From: Rhodovastum atsumiense
GTDB taxonomy: Bacteria > Pseudomonadota > Alphaproteobacteria > Acetobacterales > Acetobacteraceae
Length of the DNA stretch: 53,164 nt
Reading direction: 5' to 3'
NCBI GenBank assembly: GCA_026225115.1
Contig: JAMFSE010000066.1
Span: 1-53,164 of the forward strand
Shown here piece after piece: positions 1 to 8,773 of the stretch. Within the stretch, counting starts at the first letter, position 1. Every line of letters starts with the position of its first letter. The translations under genes and the position numbers were made by a program. The notes beneath the pieces were generated by a model. The model worked only from the letters and a program-made list of their open reading frames with translations. It was not told the origin of the DNA and ran no database searches.

Positions 1-106
1 AAAAACTTTTGCTTTCCTGGAGCCGGGAGTTTCAAACGCCAATGGCCCAGAGTAAAAAAAGCTTTTGCGGATGCGCGGGCGGCCAGCCTTTTCAAAAAGC
101 GACCTC
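1..106. repeat. Triple-hairpin intergenic element, copy A (partial at window edge)
   Basis: This is the left-edge remnant of a repeat family found nine times here. Read on the minus strand it starts three bases after the stop codon of the transporter gene, with GGTCGCTTTTTGAAAAGG, then a GGCCGCCCGCG insert also present in copy C (10797-10933), then the AAAAGCTTTTTTTACTC arm and a degraded central stem (CTGGGCCATTGGCG). The opposite AAAAACTTTT arm is at bases 1-10 and the second small hairpin lies outside the window. The first small hairpin is poorly paired, so this copy looks decayed. A role as a transcription terminator for the transporter gene is inferred from position. Confidence 0.6.
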
Positions 107-1708
107 TTAAACCAGCCTTGGTTCGCCCTCAGCTTCGGCCGCCAGCAGCCGCGACTCCGGCGTCTCGACGCGCAAGCGCCGCGCCGCCGCAAGCAGCAAT
201 ATCGCCGCCAGGGGAACGAAGGCGATCAAGCACAACAAGCCGGTCGCAAGCGACCCCGTCATCTCGCTGATTTTGCCGACCCAGTAAGGTCCGAGCCCGG
301 ACGCCATCAGGATGATACACAGCGTGTAAACGCCCGCAGCCGTGCCGCGCATCCGCGGCAGCACCAGATCCTGCATCAGCGCGCCATTAAGGCCGGTCCA
401 GGCCAGCGTGAAAAAATTGAAGACCAGAAAGGCGAGGGTGAAGCTGGTAAGATTATGCGCATGGATCATCGCCAGCAGCGGCACGATCGCAATCACGGTG
501 CAGATCAGGATCATCCAGACCGGCGCCCGCGAATCGTGGCGTTTCCACCGATCCGCGATCACGCCGCCCAAAATATTGCTGACCGTGGCTGAAAAAATCA
601 GGCTGCCGCCAATGTCGATGCCAACCGCCTGTGGCGGCGCGTGCAGTGCGCGCATGGCATAGGCGGCGCCCCACACCCCCACGCTGGTTGCCAGGATCGA
701 TGCCACCCCGGCGCCGGTCATGGCGAACAGGAAGGTCGGCGAACCGAATGATAGCCGGTACAGCGGCCGGTCGCGCAGTTTCAGCACCGAAGACCAGGCG
801 GCGATCGAGTATCCGCCAACCGCCAGCGCGATCCATTGCAGCCAATCGCCGGTGGCGTAGCCGATCCCGCCGCCCACCGCCGCCAGCATGACGGCGATGA
901 CCGCATTGCGCCGCACCGCCGGCCAGCCGCCCGCCATGTAAAGATTGATGAAGGTGAGCGGCAGCACCGCTGCGGAAAGTTCGCGCACGATAATCCGGAT
1001 CAGCGGCACCGATTTTGCCGCCCGCCACCGCCGCGGCTCCGGCAGCAGCCAGATCAGTGGCGCCAGGATTAGACCCGGTAGCCCGACAATCACGAATGAC
1101 GCCTTCCAGCTGGCGATGCCGCAGGCATTACCCGGAAGGTGCCGGCACATCACCGGCCAATGGCTCAACAGCACGCCGCCGAACACGAAGGCGCAGGCGC
1201 CGCCAAGCGGTATGCCGATCAAATAAATGGCAAGCACGACCGACCGGTTACGCGCCGGAAAATAATCCGACAGCAGCGAATAGGCGCAGGGCGTCGCCAT
1301 CGCCTCGCCGATCCCAACACCGACGCGCGCTGGCGCCAATGTCGCGAAGTTGAATGCAGCGCCCGAAATCGTGGTCATCGCCGACCAGAAGGTCAAGCCC
1401 GCCGCGATCATATGTGTGCGGTTCACTGCATCGGAAATGCGCCCCATGGCGATGCCGAAAATTCCGTAAAGTGTTGCAAAGGCGGTGCCGAGCAGAAAGC
1501 CGAGCTGCGCGTCGGACAGCCCCAGATCCTTCTGCATGCTGCTGGCGAGAATCGCGATGATCTGGCGATCCACGTAACTGAAGAAGTTGACGAAAAACAG
1601 CAGGAGCAACGCCAGATAAGCAAAAATCGGCACCGGCCGCGACGCGCCGAGATCATATTCCGTAATCGCAACATCATCGCGATCCGCCGGCGCAGATTTA
1701 TCTGCCAT
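107..1708 (-). CDS. MFS transporter (spinster-like)
   Basis: A predicted inner-membrane transporter of the major facilitator superfamily with about twelve hydrophobic segments. The motif SYVDRQIIAILA in the first helix and GRISDAVNR after the second helix match the spinster-like MFS subgroup, which often accompanies catabolic genes in proteobacteria. The chosen start is the ATG at 1708 (MADKSAPADRD), preceded by a GGGGACGGA stretch; an ATG at 1798 and a TTG at 1822 are in frame but would add a low-complexity Asn-rich leader. It is divergent from the P450 operon at 1880, so it may import that operon's substrate. Substrate unknown. Confidence 0.85.
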   Translation of the reverse strand: MADKSAPADRDDVAITEYDLGASRPVPIFAYLALLLLFFVNFFSYVDRQIIAILASSMQKDLGLSDAQLGFLLGTAFATLYGIFGIAMGRISDAVNRTHMIAAGLTFWSAMTTISGAAFNFATLAPARVGVGIGEAMATPCAYSLLSDYFPARNRSVVLAIYLIGIPLGGACAFVFGGVLLSHWPVMCRHLPGNACGIASWKASFVIVGLPGLILAPLIWLLPEPRRWRAAKSVPLIRIIVRELSAAVLPLTFINLYMAGGWPAVRRNAVIAVMLAAVGGGIGYATGDWLQWIALAVGGYSIAAWSSVLKLRDRPLYRLSFGSPTFLFAMTGAGVASILATSVGVWGAAYAMRALHAPPQAVGIDIGGSLIFSATVSNILGGVIADRWKRHDSRAPVWMILICTVIAIVPLLAMIHAHNLTSFTLAFLVFNFFTLAWTGLNGALMQDLVLPRMRGTAAGVYTLCIILMASGLGPYWVGKISEMTGSLATGLLCLIAFVPLAAILLLAAARRLRVETPESRLLAAEAEGEPRLV

Positions 1709-1879
1709 CGGTTTTCCGTCCCCACGGCCAAATGCGCCGGATGTGATCGGCCCATTTTGGACGTTTGTATTGTTATTAATTAAATTCGTGCCAAGCATGG
1801 CCGCGCGGTCCTTGAATGTCAATTAAACTGCGCTGACAATAAGCCAGCCGATTTTACAAAACGGGAAGGAAACCAGCCA

Positions 1880-3103
1880 ATGCGCGAACCCGACCCGGCG
1901 ATCGCCGCAACCTGTCCAATGCGCGGTTCCGACGACCGGCGCACCGCCGTTATTTCCGGCCTCGGCGCCGGTCCGGAGATCACCCGCGACGCGCAGGGCG
2001 CGTGGATCATCCGCAGCCTTTCGCTCGCGCGCCAGGTGCTCAAATCCACGGCAACGCGGCAGGCCGGTTTCGCGGCGGAATCGATGGACCCGCTGCCGGC
2101 TTCGATCAAACGCCCCGTGATCTTCCTTGAGGGTCATGTTCACAACGAAATGCGCCGCGGCACCGCGCGCTATTTCACCCCGAGGGCAGTGGCGGAAAAC
2201 TACCATCTCCCGATGTCCGCGCTGGCGGACCGGCTGGTCGCGGAGCTCATCGCCAGGGGCTCGGCCAACATGGATGACCTCGGTCTGGAACTGGCGATGA
2301 CGATGACCGCCCAGATCGTCGGCCTGACCGAAACCGGCATTACCGGCATGGCCAAAATCCTCGACCGCATGGTGCAGCCCATCCGCATGCAGCCGCGCCA
2401 TCCGCTCTATCCGCTGGTGCAGATGATCCACGGCCGCGTCACCTTCCTGCGCTTTTATGTCGCCCATGTCCGCCCGTCGATCCGCGCCCGCCGCAAGCAG
2501 CCGCGTGACGACGTCATCTCGCATCTCATCTCCATCGGCTATGACAATCCCTCGATCGCCATCGAGACCGCGACCTATGCGCCGGCCGGCATGTCGACGA
2601 CCCGTGAATTCATGTCGCTCACGGTCTGGCATTTTCTTGACAGACCGGCGCTCAAAGCGCGGTTTCTTGCATCGACGGATGAAGAAAAACGTTCGATCCT
2701 GGAGGAAATCCTGCGCCTGGAGCCGGTCGTCAGCCAGCTCATGCGCCGCACCCTGGAGGACATCGAATTGCAGGCGGAGGCCGAGACCGTGACCGTACCG
2801 AAAGGCGCACTGATCCGCATCGACACGCGCGCCGCCAACCACGACCCCGCGGTCACCGAATGTCCCTTCGCCCTCAACCCTGACCGCACGCTCGACACCA
2901 ACATGACGCGCGCGGTCCTGACATTCGGCGACGGCATTCATCGCTGCCCCGGCATCTATGTGGCGCTGCAGGAATCCGCGATTTTCCTATCCAAATTATT
3001 GGCCGTCCCGAACCTGCGCGCCGCGGCCGCCCCGCAACTGCGCCACAATCCGCAGGTCGGCTATGAACTCCGCAATTTCACCCTCATCACGCGGCCGGCC
3101 TGA
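1880..3103 (+). CDS. Cytochrome P450 (first of three)
   Basis: Soluble bacterial-type cytochrome P450 of 407 aa, expected to hydroxylate a hydrophobic substrate using electrons from a ferredoxin not encoded nearby. The heme-binding loop FGDGIHRCPG places the thiolate ligand at Cys356. The K-helix ExxR is in EEILRLEP. The I-helix reads AGMSTTREF, with the acid/alcohol pair that usually follows AGxxT partly replaced. A GGGAAGGA ribosome site precedes the ATG. The stop is four bases from the next gene, a DUF35 protein that overlaps a thiolase-fold gene, so P450, DUF35 and thiolase form one operon. Individual substrate cannot be deduced. Confidence 0.93.
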   Translation: MREPDPAIAATCPMRGSDDRRTAVISGLGAGPEITRDAQGAWIIRSLSLARQVLKSTATRQAGFAAESMDPLPASIKRPVIFLEGHVHNEMRRGTARYFTPRAVAENYHLPMSALADRLVAELIARGSANMDDLGLELAMTMTAQIVGLTETGITGMAKILDRMVQPIRMQPRHPLYPLVQMIHGRVTFLRFYVAHVRPSIRARRKQPRDDVISHLISIGYDNPSIAIETATYAPAGMSTTREFMSLTVWHFLDRPALKARFLASTDEEKRSILEEILRLEPVVSQLMRRTLEDIELQAEAETVTVPKGALIRIDTRAANHDPAVTECPFALNPDRTLDTNMTRAVLTFGDGIHRCPGIYVALQESAIFLSKLLAVPNLRAAAAPQLRHNPQVGYELRNFTLITRPA

Positions 3104-3107
3104 CGCC

Positions 3108-3482
3108 ATGCCGGCAAAGCGTGACCAGGATTTTTTCTGGGAAGCCGTAGACCGCAGCGAGCTGACAGCCCAGCAATGCAGCGATTGCGAAAAGCGCCGC
3201 CACCCGCCGGCGCCCGCCTGTCCGCATTGCGGCAGCCAGCATTTCACAATCTCCCGCCTCTCCGGTAGCGGCACCATCCATAGCTGGATCATCTCCTGCC
3301 ACCCGACGCTCCCGGACCCCAATCCAAAAACCGTAATCCTCGTGGATCTGGCAGAGGGTTTACGTTTCATTTCCAACCTGATCGACGCCGAAAACATCCG
3401 CATCGGCGCCCCCGTCACCGTCGAATTCGGCGAAGTGAACGGCCGCCGCTTGCCCTTGTTCCGCACGGTGAAAAACCCATGA
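3108..3482 (+). CDS. DUF35 zinc-ribbon/OB-fold protein, pair 1
   Basis: A 124-aa protein of the DUF35 family: N-terminal rubredoxin-like zinc ribbon (CSDC, then CPHC twelve residues after the second Cys) followed by an OB-fold. In cholesterol degradation the DUF35 domain of ChsH2 binds the thiolase-fold aldolase Ltp2 and is needed for its activity. The same partnership is indicated here because the stop overlaps the start of the thiolase-fold gene (ATGA). The ATG at 3108 follows the P450 stop directly; longer in-frame starts lie inside the P450 gene and are rejected. Confidence 0.88.
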   Translation: MPAKRDQDFFWEAVDRSELTAQQCSDCEKRRHPPAPACPHCGSQHFTISRLSGSGTIHSWIISCHPTLPDPNPKTVILVDLAEGLRFISNLIDAENIRIGAPVTVEFGEVNGRRLPLFRTVKNP

Positions 3483-4624
3483 CCGGGCAGGCCGCCATCA
3501 CCGGCATCGGCCAGACCGAATTCACCAAGGCCTCGGGCCGCACGGTGCTCTCGCAATGCGTCGAAGCCAGCACCAAAGCCATAAGGGACGCCGGCCTCGA
3601 ACCCGCCGATATCGACGGCATCATCACCTACACCTTCGATACCAACGACGAGATCGCCGTGCAGCGCAGCCTGCGCATCCCCGAACTGCGCTGGACCTCC
3701 CGCACCCCGTTCGGCGGCGAGCTCTCCTACGCAACCTTCCAGTTGGCCGCCGCCGCGGTCGCTTCGGGTGCTGCCAACCACGTCCTCATCTACCGCGCCT
3801 TCAACGAACGCTCGGAGGCCCGCTTCGGCCAGCCCAACGCCAACGCGCAAGCCGCCGACCTCGAGCAGCGCGAATTCTACCGCGGCTTTGGCCTCAACAC
3901 GCCGGCGCAGGTCTACGGCCTATGGTACCGGCCCTATCTCGACCGTTACGGCGTCACCAGCGCGGATCTGGGCGCTTACGTGGTGCAGGCCAGGGACTAT
4001 GCCGCCACCAACCCGCTCGCCTGGTTTCACAACCGCCCCTTGACCCTGGAAGAGCACCAGGCATCGCGCTGGATCGTCGAGCCGGTGCTCCGCAAGCTCG
4101 ATTGCTGCATGGAAACCGACGGCGGCATCGCCTTCATCGTCAGTTTCCTCAGCCACGCCCGCGCCTCTACCCGCCCGGTGGTGCGCATCCTCGCGGCCGA
4201 GCAGCTTTGGCTGCACGGCAGCGAGGTCATGTATAATTATTACCAACCCGATCTGACCGCGCAGGCATCCACCGAACGCCTGGCGGCAAATCTCTGGCGC
4301 GCCAGCGGCCTTTCGCCCGCGGAAATCGATGTCATGACCATCTATGAAAATTTCTCGCCGATCGTGCCGATGTCGCTTGAGGCCTACGGATTTTGCAAAC
4401 CCGGTGAGGGCAGAGAGCTGATCAATTCCGGCGGCATCGGCCGCGGCGGCGTCATCCCCGTCAACACCAACGGCGGCCTGCTCGGCGAAGCCTATATCCA
4501 TGGCCTGAACAACGTTACGGAAGCGGTGCGACAGCTGCGCGGCTCGGCCGCCAACCAGGTGGCCGGCGCGCGCACCGCACTGGTCACCGGCCGTCATTGC
4601 GCGATGCTGCTGGCCCGCGAATAA
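3479..4624 (+). CDS. Thiolase-fold lipid-transfer/aldolase-like protein, pair 1
   Basis: A 381-aa member of the SCP-2 thiolase / lipid-transfer branch of the thiolase superfamily. The conserved VNTNGG loop near the C-terminus and the N-terminal AITGIGQTEF strand support this. The position of the thiolase nucleophile reads TPFGGELSY, with no cysteine, so ordinary CoA-dependent thiolysis is unlikely. Cysteine-less relatives such as Ltp2 work as retro-aldolases on side-chain hydroxyacyl-CoA esters together with a DUF35 partner, here encoded immediately upstream. The specific substrate is not known. Confidence 0.85.
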   Translation: MTGQAAITGIGQTEFTKASGRTVLSQCVEASTKAIRDAGLEPADIDGIITYTFDTNDEIAVQRSLRIPELRWTSRTPFGGELSYATFQLAAAAVASGAANHVLIYRAFNERSEARFGQPNANAQAADLEQREFYRGFGLNTPAQVYGLWYRPYLDRYGVTSADLGAYVVQARDYAATNPLAWFHNRPLTLEEHQASRWIVEPVLRKLDCCMETDGGIAFIVSFLSHARASTRPVVRILAAEQLWLHGSEVMYNYYQPDLTAQASTERLAANLWRASGLSPAEIDVMTIYENFSPIVPMSLEAYGFCKPGEGRELINSGGIGRGGVIPVNTNGGLLGEAYIHGLNNVTEAVRQLRGSAANQVAGARTALVTGRHCAMLLARE

Positions 4625-4980
4625 TGGCCTGCCGGCTTGGCTGCCAAAATGATCGTTTTGTTGCAGTCAACCGGGAAACGCCGGGGGATATTGATGCGTT
4701 TAACTAACTGGCCGTTGGGCCCAGCCTCGCGGTAGAACCGGTTGAAATCCCCCTGGCGGTGGCGCGCATACCATGGTATTCTAACCTTAAGCGAGGATGC
4801 GCTGCTTCCCCGGTTACCGGTGGACGCAATCGTTATGGGGGTCGAAAACAGAAAAACGACCACCGTGTATGATTACGGCCGCGAAGAAAATTGTCTGAAT
4901 TAATTAGCCGGATCCAAAAATCTGGCATGGAAACGTTTTTTTTAGTCTTTTATACACGAATGAACCTCTGGGAGATAACT
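4625..4980. other. Non-coding stretch upstream of the porin gene
   Basis: This 356-base gap has no credible gene: the only open frames are short, compositionally unlike the neighbours and match nothing I recognise. It contains a perfect 12-bp palindrome ATACCATGGTAT at 4768-4779, and an AT-rich end that carries the likely promoter of the porin gene. No terminator with a T-run is evident after the thiolase-fold gene. Confidence 0.5.
4928..4956 (+). promoter_or_regulatory. Candidate promoter of the OmpA-family gene
   Basis: TGGAAA at 4928-4933 and TATACA at 4951-4956 are separated by 17 bases and fit a sigma-70-type promoter (the -35 only weakly). Transcription would begin near 4963, giving a leader of about 18 bases that contains the GGGAG ribosome site before the GTG start at 4981. 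Confidence 0.4.
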
Positions 4981-6063
4981 GTGAAACACAGACTTGCACT
5001 TCTTGCGGCAACTTGCCTTGCCGCGCCATTGGCCGCGCCAACGCTCGCGCATGCCCAGCCTGTCACCGGCATGTATGTCAGCGGCGGTGTCGGTTACAAC
5101 ATCGAACTAAAGCAGGAGCTGAAGGATGCCGTGGTCGGCAACCAGGCGCTTTCCGGCAACACCCATGTTGGCGCACAAGACGGCATCATGGGCCAGGCCA
5201 GCTTCGGCTACGGTTTCGGCAACGGGTTCCGCGTTGAACTCGAAGGCGATTACTACAACAACATCTTCTCCAAAAACCCCAACAGCAGCGACACCGTCCC
5301 TGTCGCCGGCGGCCGCGATGAGAAATACGGCGGCATGGTCAATGGCCTGTACGACTTCAATATCGGCTCGACCCTGCTGTTCCCCTATGTCGGCGCCGGT
5401 GTCGGCTACCAGGAAGACGATTTCAACAAGCTGCTGAGCCCGGGCGGTCTCTACGCCAACCAAAGCAAGGGCTCATTCGCGACCCAGGGCATCATCGGCC
5501 TTGCCGTTCCCTTCGCGCCGGTTCCGGGCCTCTCCTTCACCGGCGAATATCGCTTCCTGGCGCTCCTCGGTAACCGCAAATACGATGGCGACTACAACGG
5601 CATCGCCAGCACCTTCAAGGCGAATAACAGCTTGAACAACTCCTTCCTGCTCGGCGTGCGTTACCAGCTGTATACGCCGCCGCCGCCGCCGCCGCCGATG
5701 GCAGAGCCCGTCGCCGCCCCGGCGCCAGCCCCGGCCAAAACCTATCTGGTGTTCTTCGACTGGGATAAATACAGCCTGACGCCGCGGGCGCTGGACATCA
5801 TCGCGCAGGCGGCATCCGACAGCAAATCCCAGCAAACCACGACGATCGCCGTCAACGGCTATACCGATACCTCCGGTACCGCCGCCTATAACCAGGGTCT
5901 GTCGGTCCGCCGCGCCAAGGCGGTTCAGGCGCAATTGGTCACCGACGGTGTTCCGGCGTCCGAGATCACCGCCCAGGGTTTTGGCGACACCAATCTGCTG
6001 GTGCCGACCGGCCCCGGCGTACGTGAACCGCAAAACCGCCGCGTGCAGATCGTTCTGCAATAG
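4981..6063 (+). CDS. OmpA-family outer-membrane protein
   Basis: Outer-membrane protein with a signal peptide (cut expected after LAHA), an N-terminal eight-stranded beta-barrel-like region starting MYVSGGVGYNIEL, a PPPPPPP hinge near residue 235, and a C-terminal OmpA peptidoglycan-binding domain (FFDWDKYSLT, NGYTDTSGT, NRRVQIVLQ). It should anchor the outer membrane to the cell wall. The GTG at 4981 is taken as start because GGGAG lies 6-7 bases upstream and the signal peptide begins there; an in-frame ATG at 4891 would add 30 residues ahead of it. The gene is monocistronic and ends in a strong terminator at 6105-6140. Confidence 0.92.
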   Translation: MKHRLALLAATCLAAPLAAPTLAHAQPVTGMYVSGGVGYNIELKQELKDAVVGNQALSGNTHVGAQDGIMGQASFGYGFGNGFRVELEGDYYNNIFSKNPNSSDTVPVAGGRDEKYGGMVNGLYDFNIGSTLLFPYVGAGVGYQEDDFNKLLSPGGLYANQSKGSFATQGIIGLAVPFAPVPGLSFTGEYRFLALLGNRKYDGDYNGIASTFKANNSLNNSFLLGVRYQLYTPPPPPPPMAEPVAAPAPAPAKTYLVFFDWDKYSLTPRALDIIAQAASDSKSQQTTTIAVNGYTDTSGTAAYNQGLSVRRAKAVQAQLVTDGVPASEITAQGFGDTNLLVPTGPGVREPQNRRVQIVLQ

Positions 6064-6104
6064 AACGCTCAAAAGCTCTTTATTTCATTTTCACGGCAAT
6101 GCCT

Positions 6105-6140
6105 AAAAAGGCTTCGGTGGGAAACCACCGAGGCTTTTTT
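6105..6140 (+). terminator. Rho-independent terminator of the OmpA-family gene
   Basis: Stem of GGCTTCGGTGG paired with CCACCGAGGC (one G-T pair) around a GAAA tetraloop, with five flanking A-T pairs and a T6 run at 6135-6140, 41 bases after the stop codon. Confidence 0.9.
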
Positions 6141-6213
6141 ATGCGCGCCAACCTGTGCCGGCCCCAGTACCAGCCACGAGAATTGTAGAATCAATAAAAA
6201 ATTACTAAACAGG

Positions 6214-6963
6214 ATGGCTTATGAGCCAATCGCTTTGAACAGCTTCGTCCCGATCAAATCGTTCTTTTCAAGTCGCGGCCGCGGTCTCGCCACTATTGTA
6301 CTGATCATGCTGGTGGTCTCCCTGGCGCAGGCGCAAATTTCCGGCTCGCTATCCTACGGCACGCTCATCGGCATATTGGAAAGCATGATGTCGGCGGTCG
6401 TGACCAAAGAGGTCCTGTTCAGGATCGCCGTTCCCGCAATGGAAGTCGTCCGTATCGGACTTGTCGTAGCCGCCGCCGCGCTCTACCTCACCCGGCGCAA
6501 AACCGCGATGTTCCGCCTTGTTATAATTACCAACGTTCTGTTTACAATTGGATTGCTCGCGCAGACCGCGGGACTGATGGAAGAGCTGTTCGGCGCCGGC
6601 ACCGTTAACGCCGCCGAGCTGATGCGCAACGTCGTGCTCATGATCATATCGAATATTCTGATCTTTTCCCTCTGGTACTGGATCATCGACCCGCCGGGCG
6701 TCGAGGGCACGCGCCATGAAGACAGATGGGACTTCCTGTTTCCCCAGCGCAGCGGCCCGCTGCCGCATTTCGAGTTATGGGAACCGCATTACGTCGACTA
6801 TCTGTTCCTCGCCTTCATGACGAGCTTCGCCTTCAGCCCCACCGACACGTTGCCGCTGACGTCACGCGCCAAAATGCTGATGCTCCTGCAGGCCTCCATC
6901 TCGGTCATCACACTCGTCGTCATCGCCAGCGGCGGCATCAACATCCTGTCCGGCAGCAAGTAA
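6214..6963 (+). CDS. Uncharacterised multi-pass membrane protein
   Basis: A 249-aa protein with about six hydrophobic segments (around residues 25-45, 70-90, 98-120, 133-155, 190-205 and 220-243). The C-terminal part contains FSPTDTLPLTSRAKMLM, a stretch I recall from uncharacterised bacterial membrane proteins, but I cannot give a function. The ATG at 6214 lacks a good ribosome site because AGG directly abuts it, so the start is uncertain. It converges with the DUF4105 gene, whose stop is only eight bases away, and no terminator separates them. Confidence 0.7.
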   Translation: MAYEPIALNSFVPIKSFFSSRGRGLATIVLIMLVVSLAQAQISGSLSYGTLIGILESMMSAVVTKEVLFRIAVPAMEVVRIGLVVAAAALYLTRRKTAMFRLVIITNVLFTIGLLAQTAGLMEELFGAGTVNAAELMRNVVLMIISNILIFSLWYWIIDPPGVEGTRHEDRWDFLFPQRSGPLPHFELWEPHYVDYLFLAFMTSFAFSPTDTLPLTSRAKMLMLLQASISVITLVVIASGGINILSGSK

Positions 6964-6971
6964 TCGCGGCC

Positions 6972-7976
6972 TTAAGGCGCGGGCAGGCCCACCCGGATTT
7001 GGCTAGAGAAATCCGTAGCGTCACCGGCCCGCCGCGCCTTGTCATCGATCTTCGCCAGTGTGCGAAGCTGGTCGAACGGAATGCGAGTATCCAACGCGCC
7101 CAGGCTATAAACATAATTCGGCAGATAGCCGGAGATCAGAATGCGCGGATCCCAATGCAGTCCTGGATGGATCTTTGCCACCAGCCCGTATACCAGCGTC
7201 GTGCAATTCGCTGTCGCCGTATTATAGAACCGCGGCCGGACGGCCAGGTCATTCGCTGCGCCGATATAGCCCCGCAGTAAGTTCTGCGCGTCGGCCGGCT
7301 GCATCCGCACCCGATAAATCCGAACATCCTCACCCCGGATATTGCTCCGCACCCGCACCACATCGCGCTCATCGGCGGCAATGATGATCAGCGTATATTC
7401 CTTGAAAAATCCGGCAACCGTCGAATAGCTCTGGCCCTGCGCCTTGCGGGTTTCAATCGAAAAATCCAGCCGCTGTCCGTCCTTGAATCCGAAGCTTACG
7501 ATGGTATGCGCAATCGCCTCGCCGGACCAGTATGACATGATCAGATCGACATTGCTGACATCGGAGAGACGATAGGATCGTTGCTCCCATTTCTGGTCGA
7601 AATCCGTATCACTGCGCCAGTCGAAATTCCGCACATTCTGCACAGATAGTTGATCGCCATCGATTTCGCCGGTGACATTGCGGGCGACATCGGCCATCCA
7701 GTTGCGATTGCCGGACGGGGTAATCGTCGACCACCAGAGACAGACAAGCCCGAATAATATGGCGTAGCCGGCAATCGCCGGCCATCGAAGCCGTGTCCAT
7801 ATCAGAATATTCGCAAGAACGATCAAAGCGATCACGACCCCGGTGGTCACGTCGCGCAGCGTTTGGCGGGCGGGAAGGCGATACCAAAGCGCCAAAGCGC
7901 ACCACAAACCCACAAGCACGATCACCAGCGCCAGCAGCGCCAAACCGATCCACCGAATAACGCGCCAGAATGTCAT
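6972..7976 (-). CDS. DUF4105 (Lnb N-terminal-like) membrane protein
   Basis: A 334-aa protein with three N-terminal hydrophobic segments (about residues 8-30, 42-60 and 66-86) and a periplasmic DUF4105 domain. The family is named for the N-terminal domain of lipoprotein N-acyltransferase Lnb and carries a Cys/His pair reminiscent of papain-like enzymes. Here AHTIVSFGF and ANCTTLVYGL supply the His and Cys. A role in envelope lipid or lipoprotein modification is inferred from the family only. It is divergent from the SYLF gene at 8160 across a roughly 180-base region. Confidence 0.8.
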   Translation of the reverse strand: MTFWRVIRWIGLALLALVIVLVGLWCALALWYRLPARQTLRDVTTGVVIALIVLANILIWTRLRWPAIAGYAILFGLVCLWWSTITPSGNRNWMADVARNVTGEIDGDQLSVQNVRNFDWRSDTDFDQKWEQRSYRLSDVSNVDLIMSYWSGEAIAHTIVSFGFKDGQRLDFSIETRKAQGQSYSTVAGFFKEYTLIIIAADERDVVRVRSNIRGEDVRIYRVRMQPADAQNLLRGYIGAANDLAVRPRFYNTATANCTTLVYGLVAKIHPGLHWDPRILISGYLPNYVYSLGALDTRIPFDQLRTLAKIDDKARRAGDATDFSSQIRVGLPAP

Positions 7977-8159
7977 CGCGCCGAAAACCCCAACCTGTTG
8001 AGTTCCAAAAAATTGACTTGGTTACAGGCCCGGTTTAAATCAAATGAAGATTTTTGACTAAAAAGACCAATCCAAAGAACATTAGCCAGAACAAAAGCAG
8101 CCAAACAGGAACCGAACAGGAAAAGATCTGCTGACGACGATTCCGATTGGAGAGATATG

Positions 8160-8723
8160 ATGAACCTTACGCGCCGAAACCTGGGATCAAGCCTCGCTTC
8201 CGCAACAATAGTATCGCTCGCCGGTTCCACCGCTGCCTACGCCGCTTCCGCCGATGAACTCATCCGCAACTCGGACACAGCTTTGGCGACGCTCTACGCG
8301 CAACAGCCAAAAGCAAAAGCCCTCGGCAGCCGTGCAACCGCCATCCTGGTGTTTCCGCGCATCTACAAGGCCGGCTTCATCATCGGCGCCACCACCGGCG
8401 ACGGTACCCTGTTCCAAGACGGCCTGCCCACAAGTTTTTATAACACCTCGTCGGGATCCTACGGCCTTCAAGCCGGCGTCCAGGCCTTCAGCCTCGCCAT
8501 GTTCTTCATGAACAAATCCGCCCTGAGCTACCTTTCAAAAAGCAGTGGATGGTCGGTAGGTGCCGGACCCAGTGTCGTGGTGGTCAACGCGGGCATGGCA
8601 AAAAGCTTCACATCAACCAGCCTTACCCAGGATGTCTACGCCGTCCCCTTCAGCCAGCAGGGCTTGATGGCGGGTCTTGGCCTTGAAGGCGCAAAAATTA
8701 CCCAAATCTACCCAGGGCCGTAA
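8160..8723 (+). CDS. SYLF-domain (Ysc84-like) exported protein
   Basis: About 187 aa: a signal peptide (cut near AAYAASA) followed by a complete SYLF domain, a lipid-binding fold shared with yeast Ysc84 and many bacterial exported proteins. Visible signatures are ATAILVFPRIYKAGFIIG, GSYGLQAGVQ and the C-terminal GLMAGLGLEGAKIT. The second of two adjacent ATGs (8160) fits the GGAGAG ribosome site better than the first (8157). Function in the bacterium is not established; binding of envelope lipids is the family expectation. Confidence 0.9.
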   Translation: MNLTRRNLGSSLASATIVSLAGSTAAYAASADELIRNSDTALATLYAQQPKAKALGSRATAILVFPRIYKAGFIIGATTGDGTLFQDGLPTSFYNTSSGSYGLQAGVQAFSLAMFFMNKSALSYLSKSSGWSVGAGPSVVVVNAGMAKSFTSTSLTQDVYAVPFSQQGLMAGLGLEGAKITQIYPGP

Positions 8724-8773
8724 AAACACCCGCGGTTCTTTGCTTCAGGCCCGCTGTCGCATAGAACGGCGCC

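Noticed and set aside
1709-1822. Extended N-terminus of the MFS transporter from a TTG or an upstream ATG
   Set aside because: It would add an Asn-rich, non-conserved leader running into the promoter region; the ATG at 1708 is better placed.
1823-2941. A 372-codon minus-strand frame opposite the first P450
   Set aside because: Composition is typical of a shadow frame and the plus strand encodes a complete P450 with the heme loop.
4594-4863. Possible 89-codon minus-strand gene before the porin
   Set aside because: No ribosome site, no recognisable motif and overlap with the end of the thiolase-fold gene.
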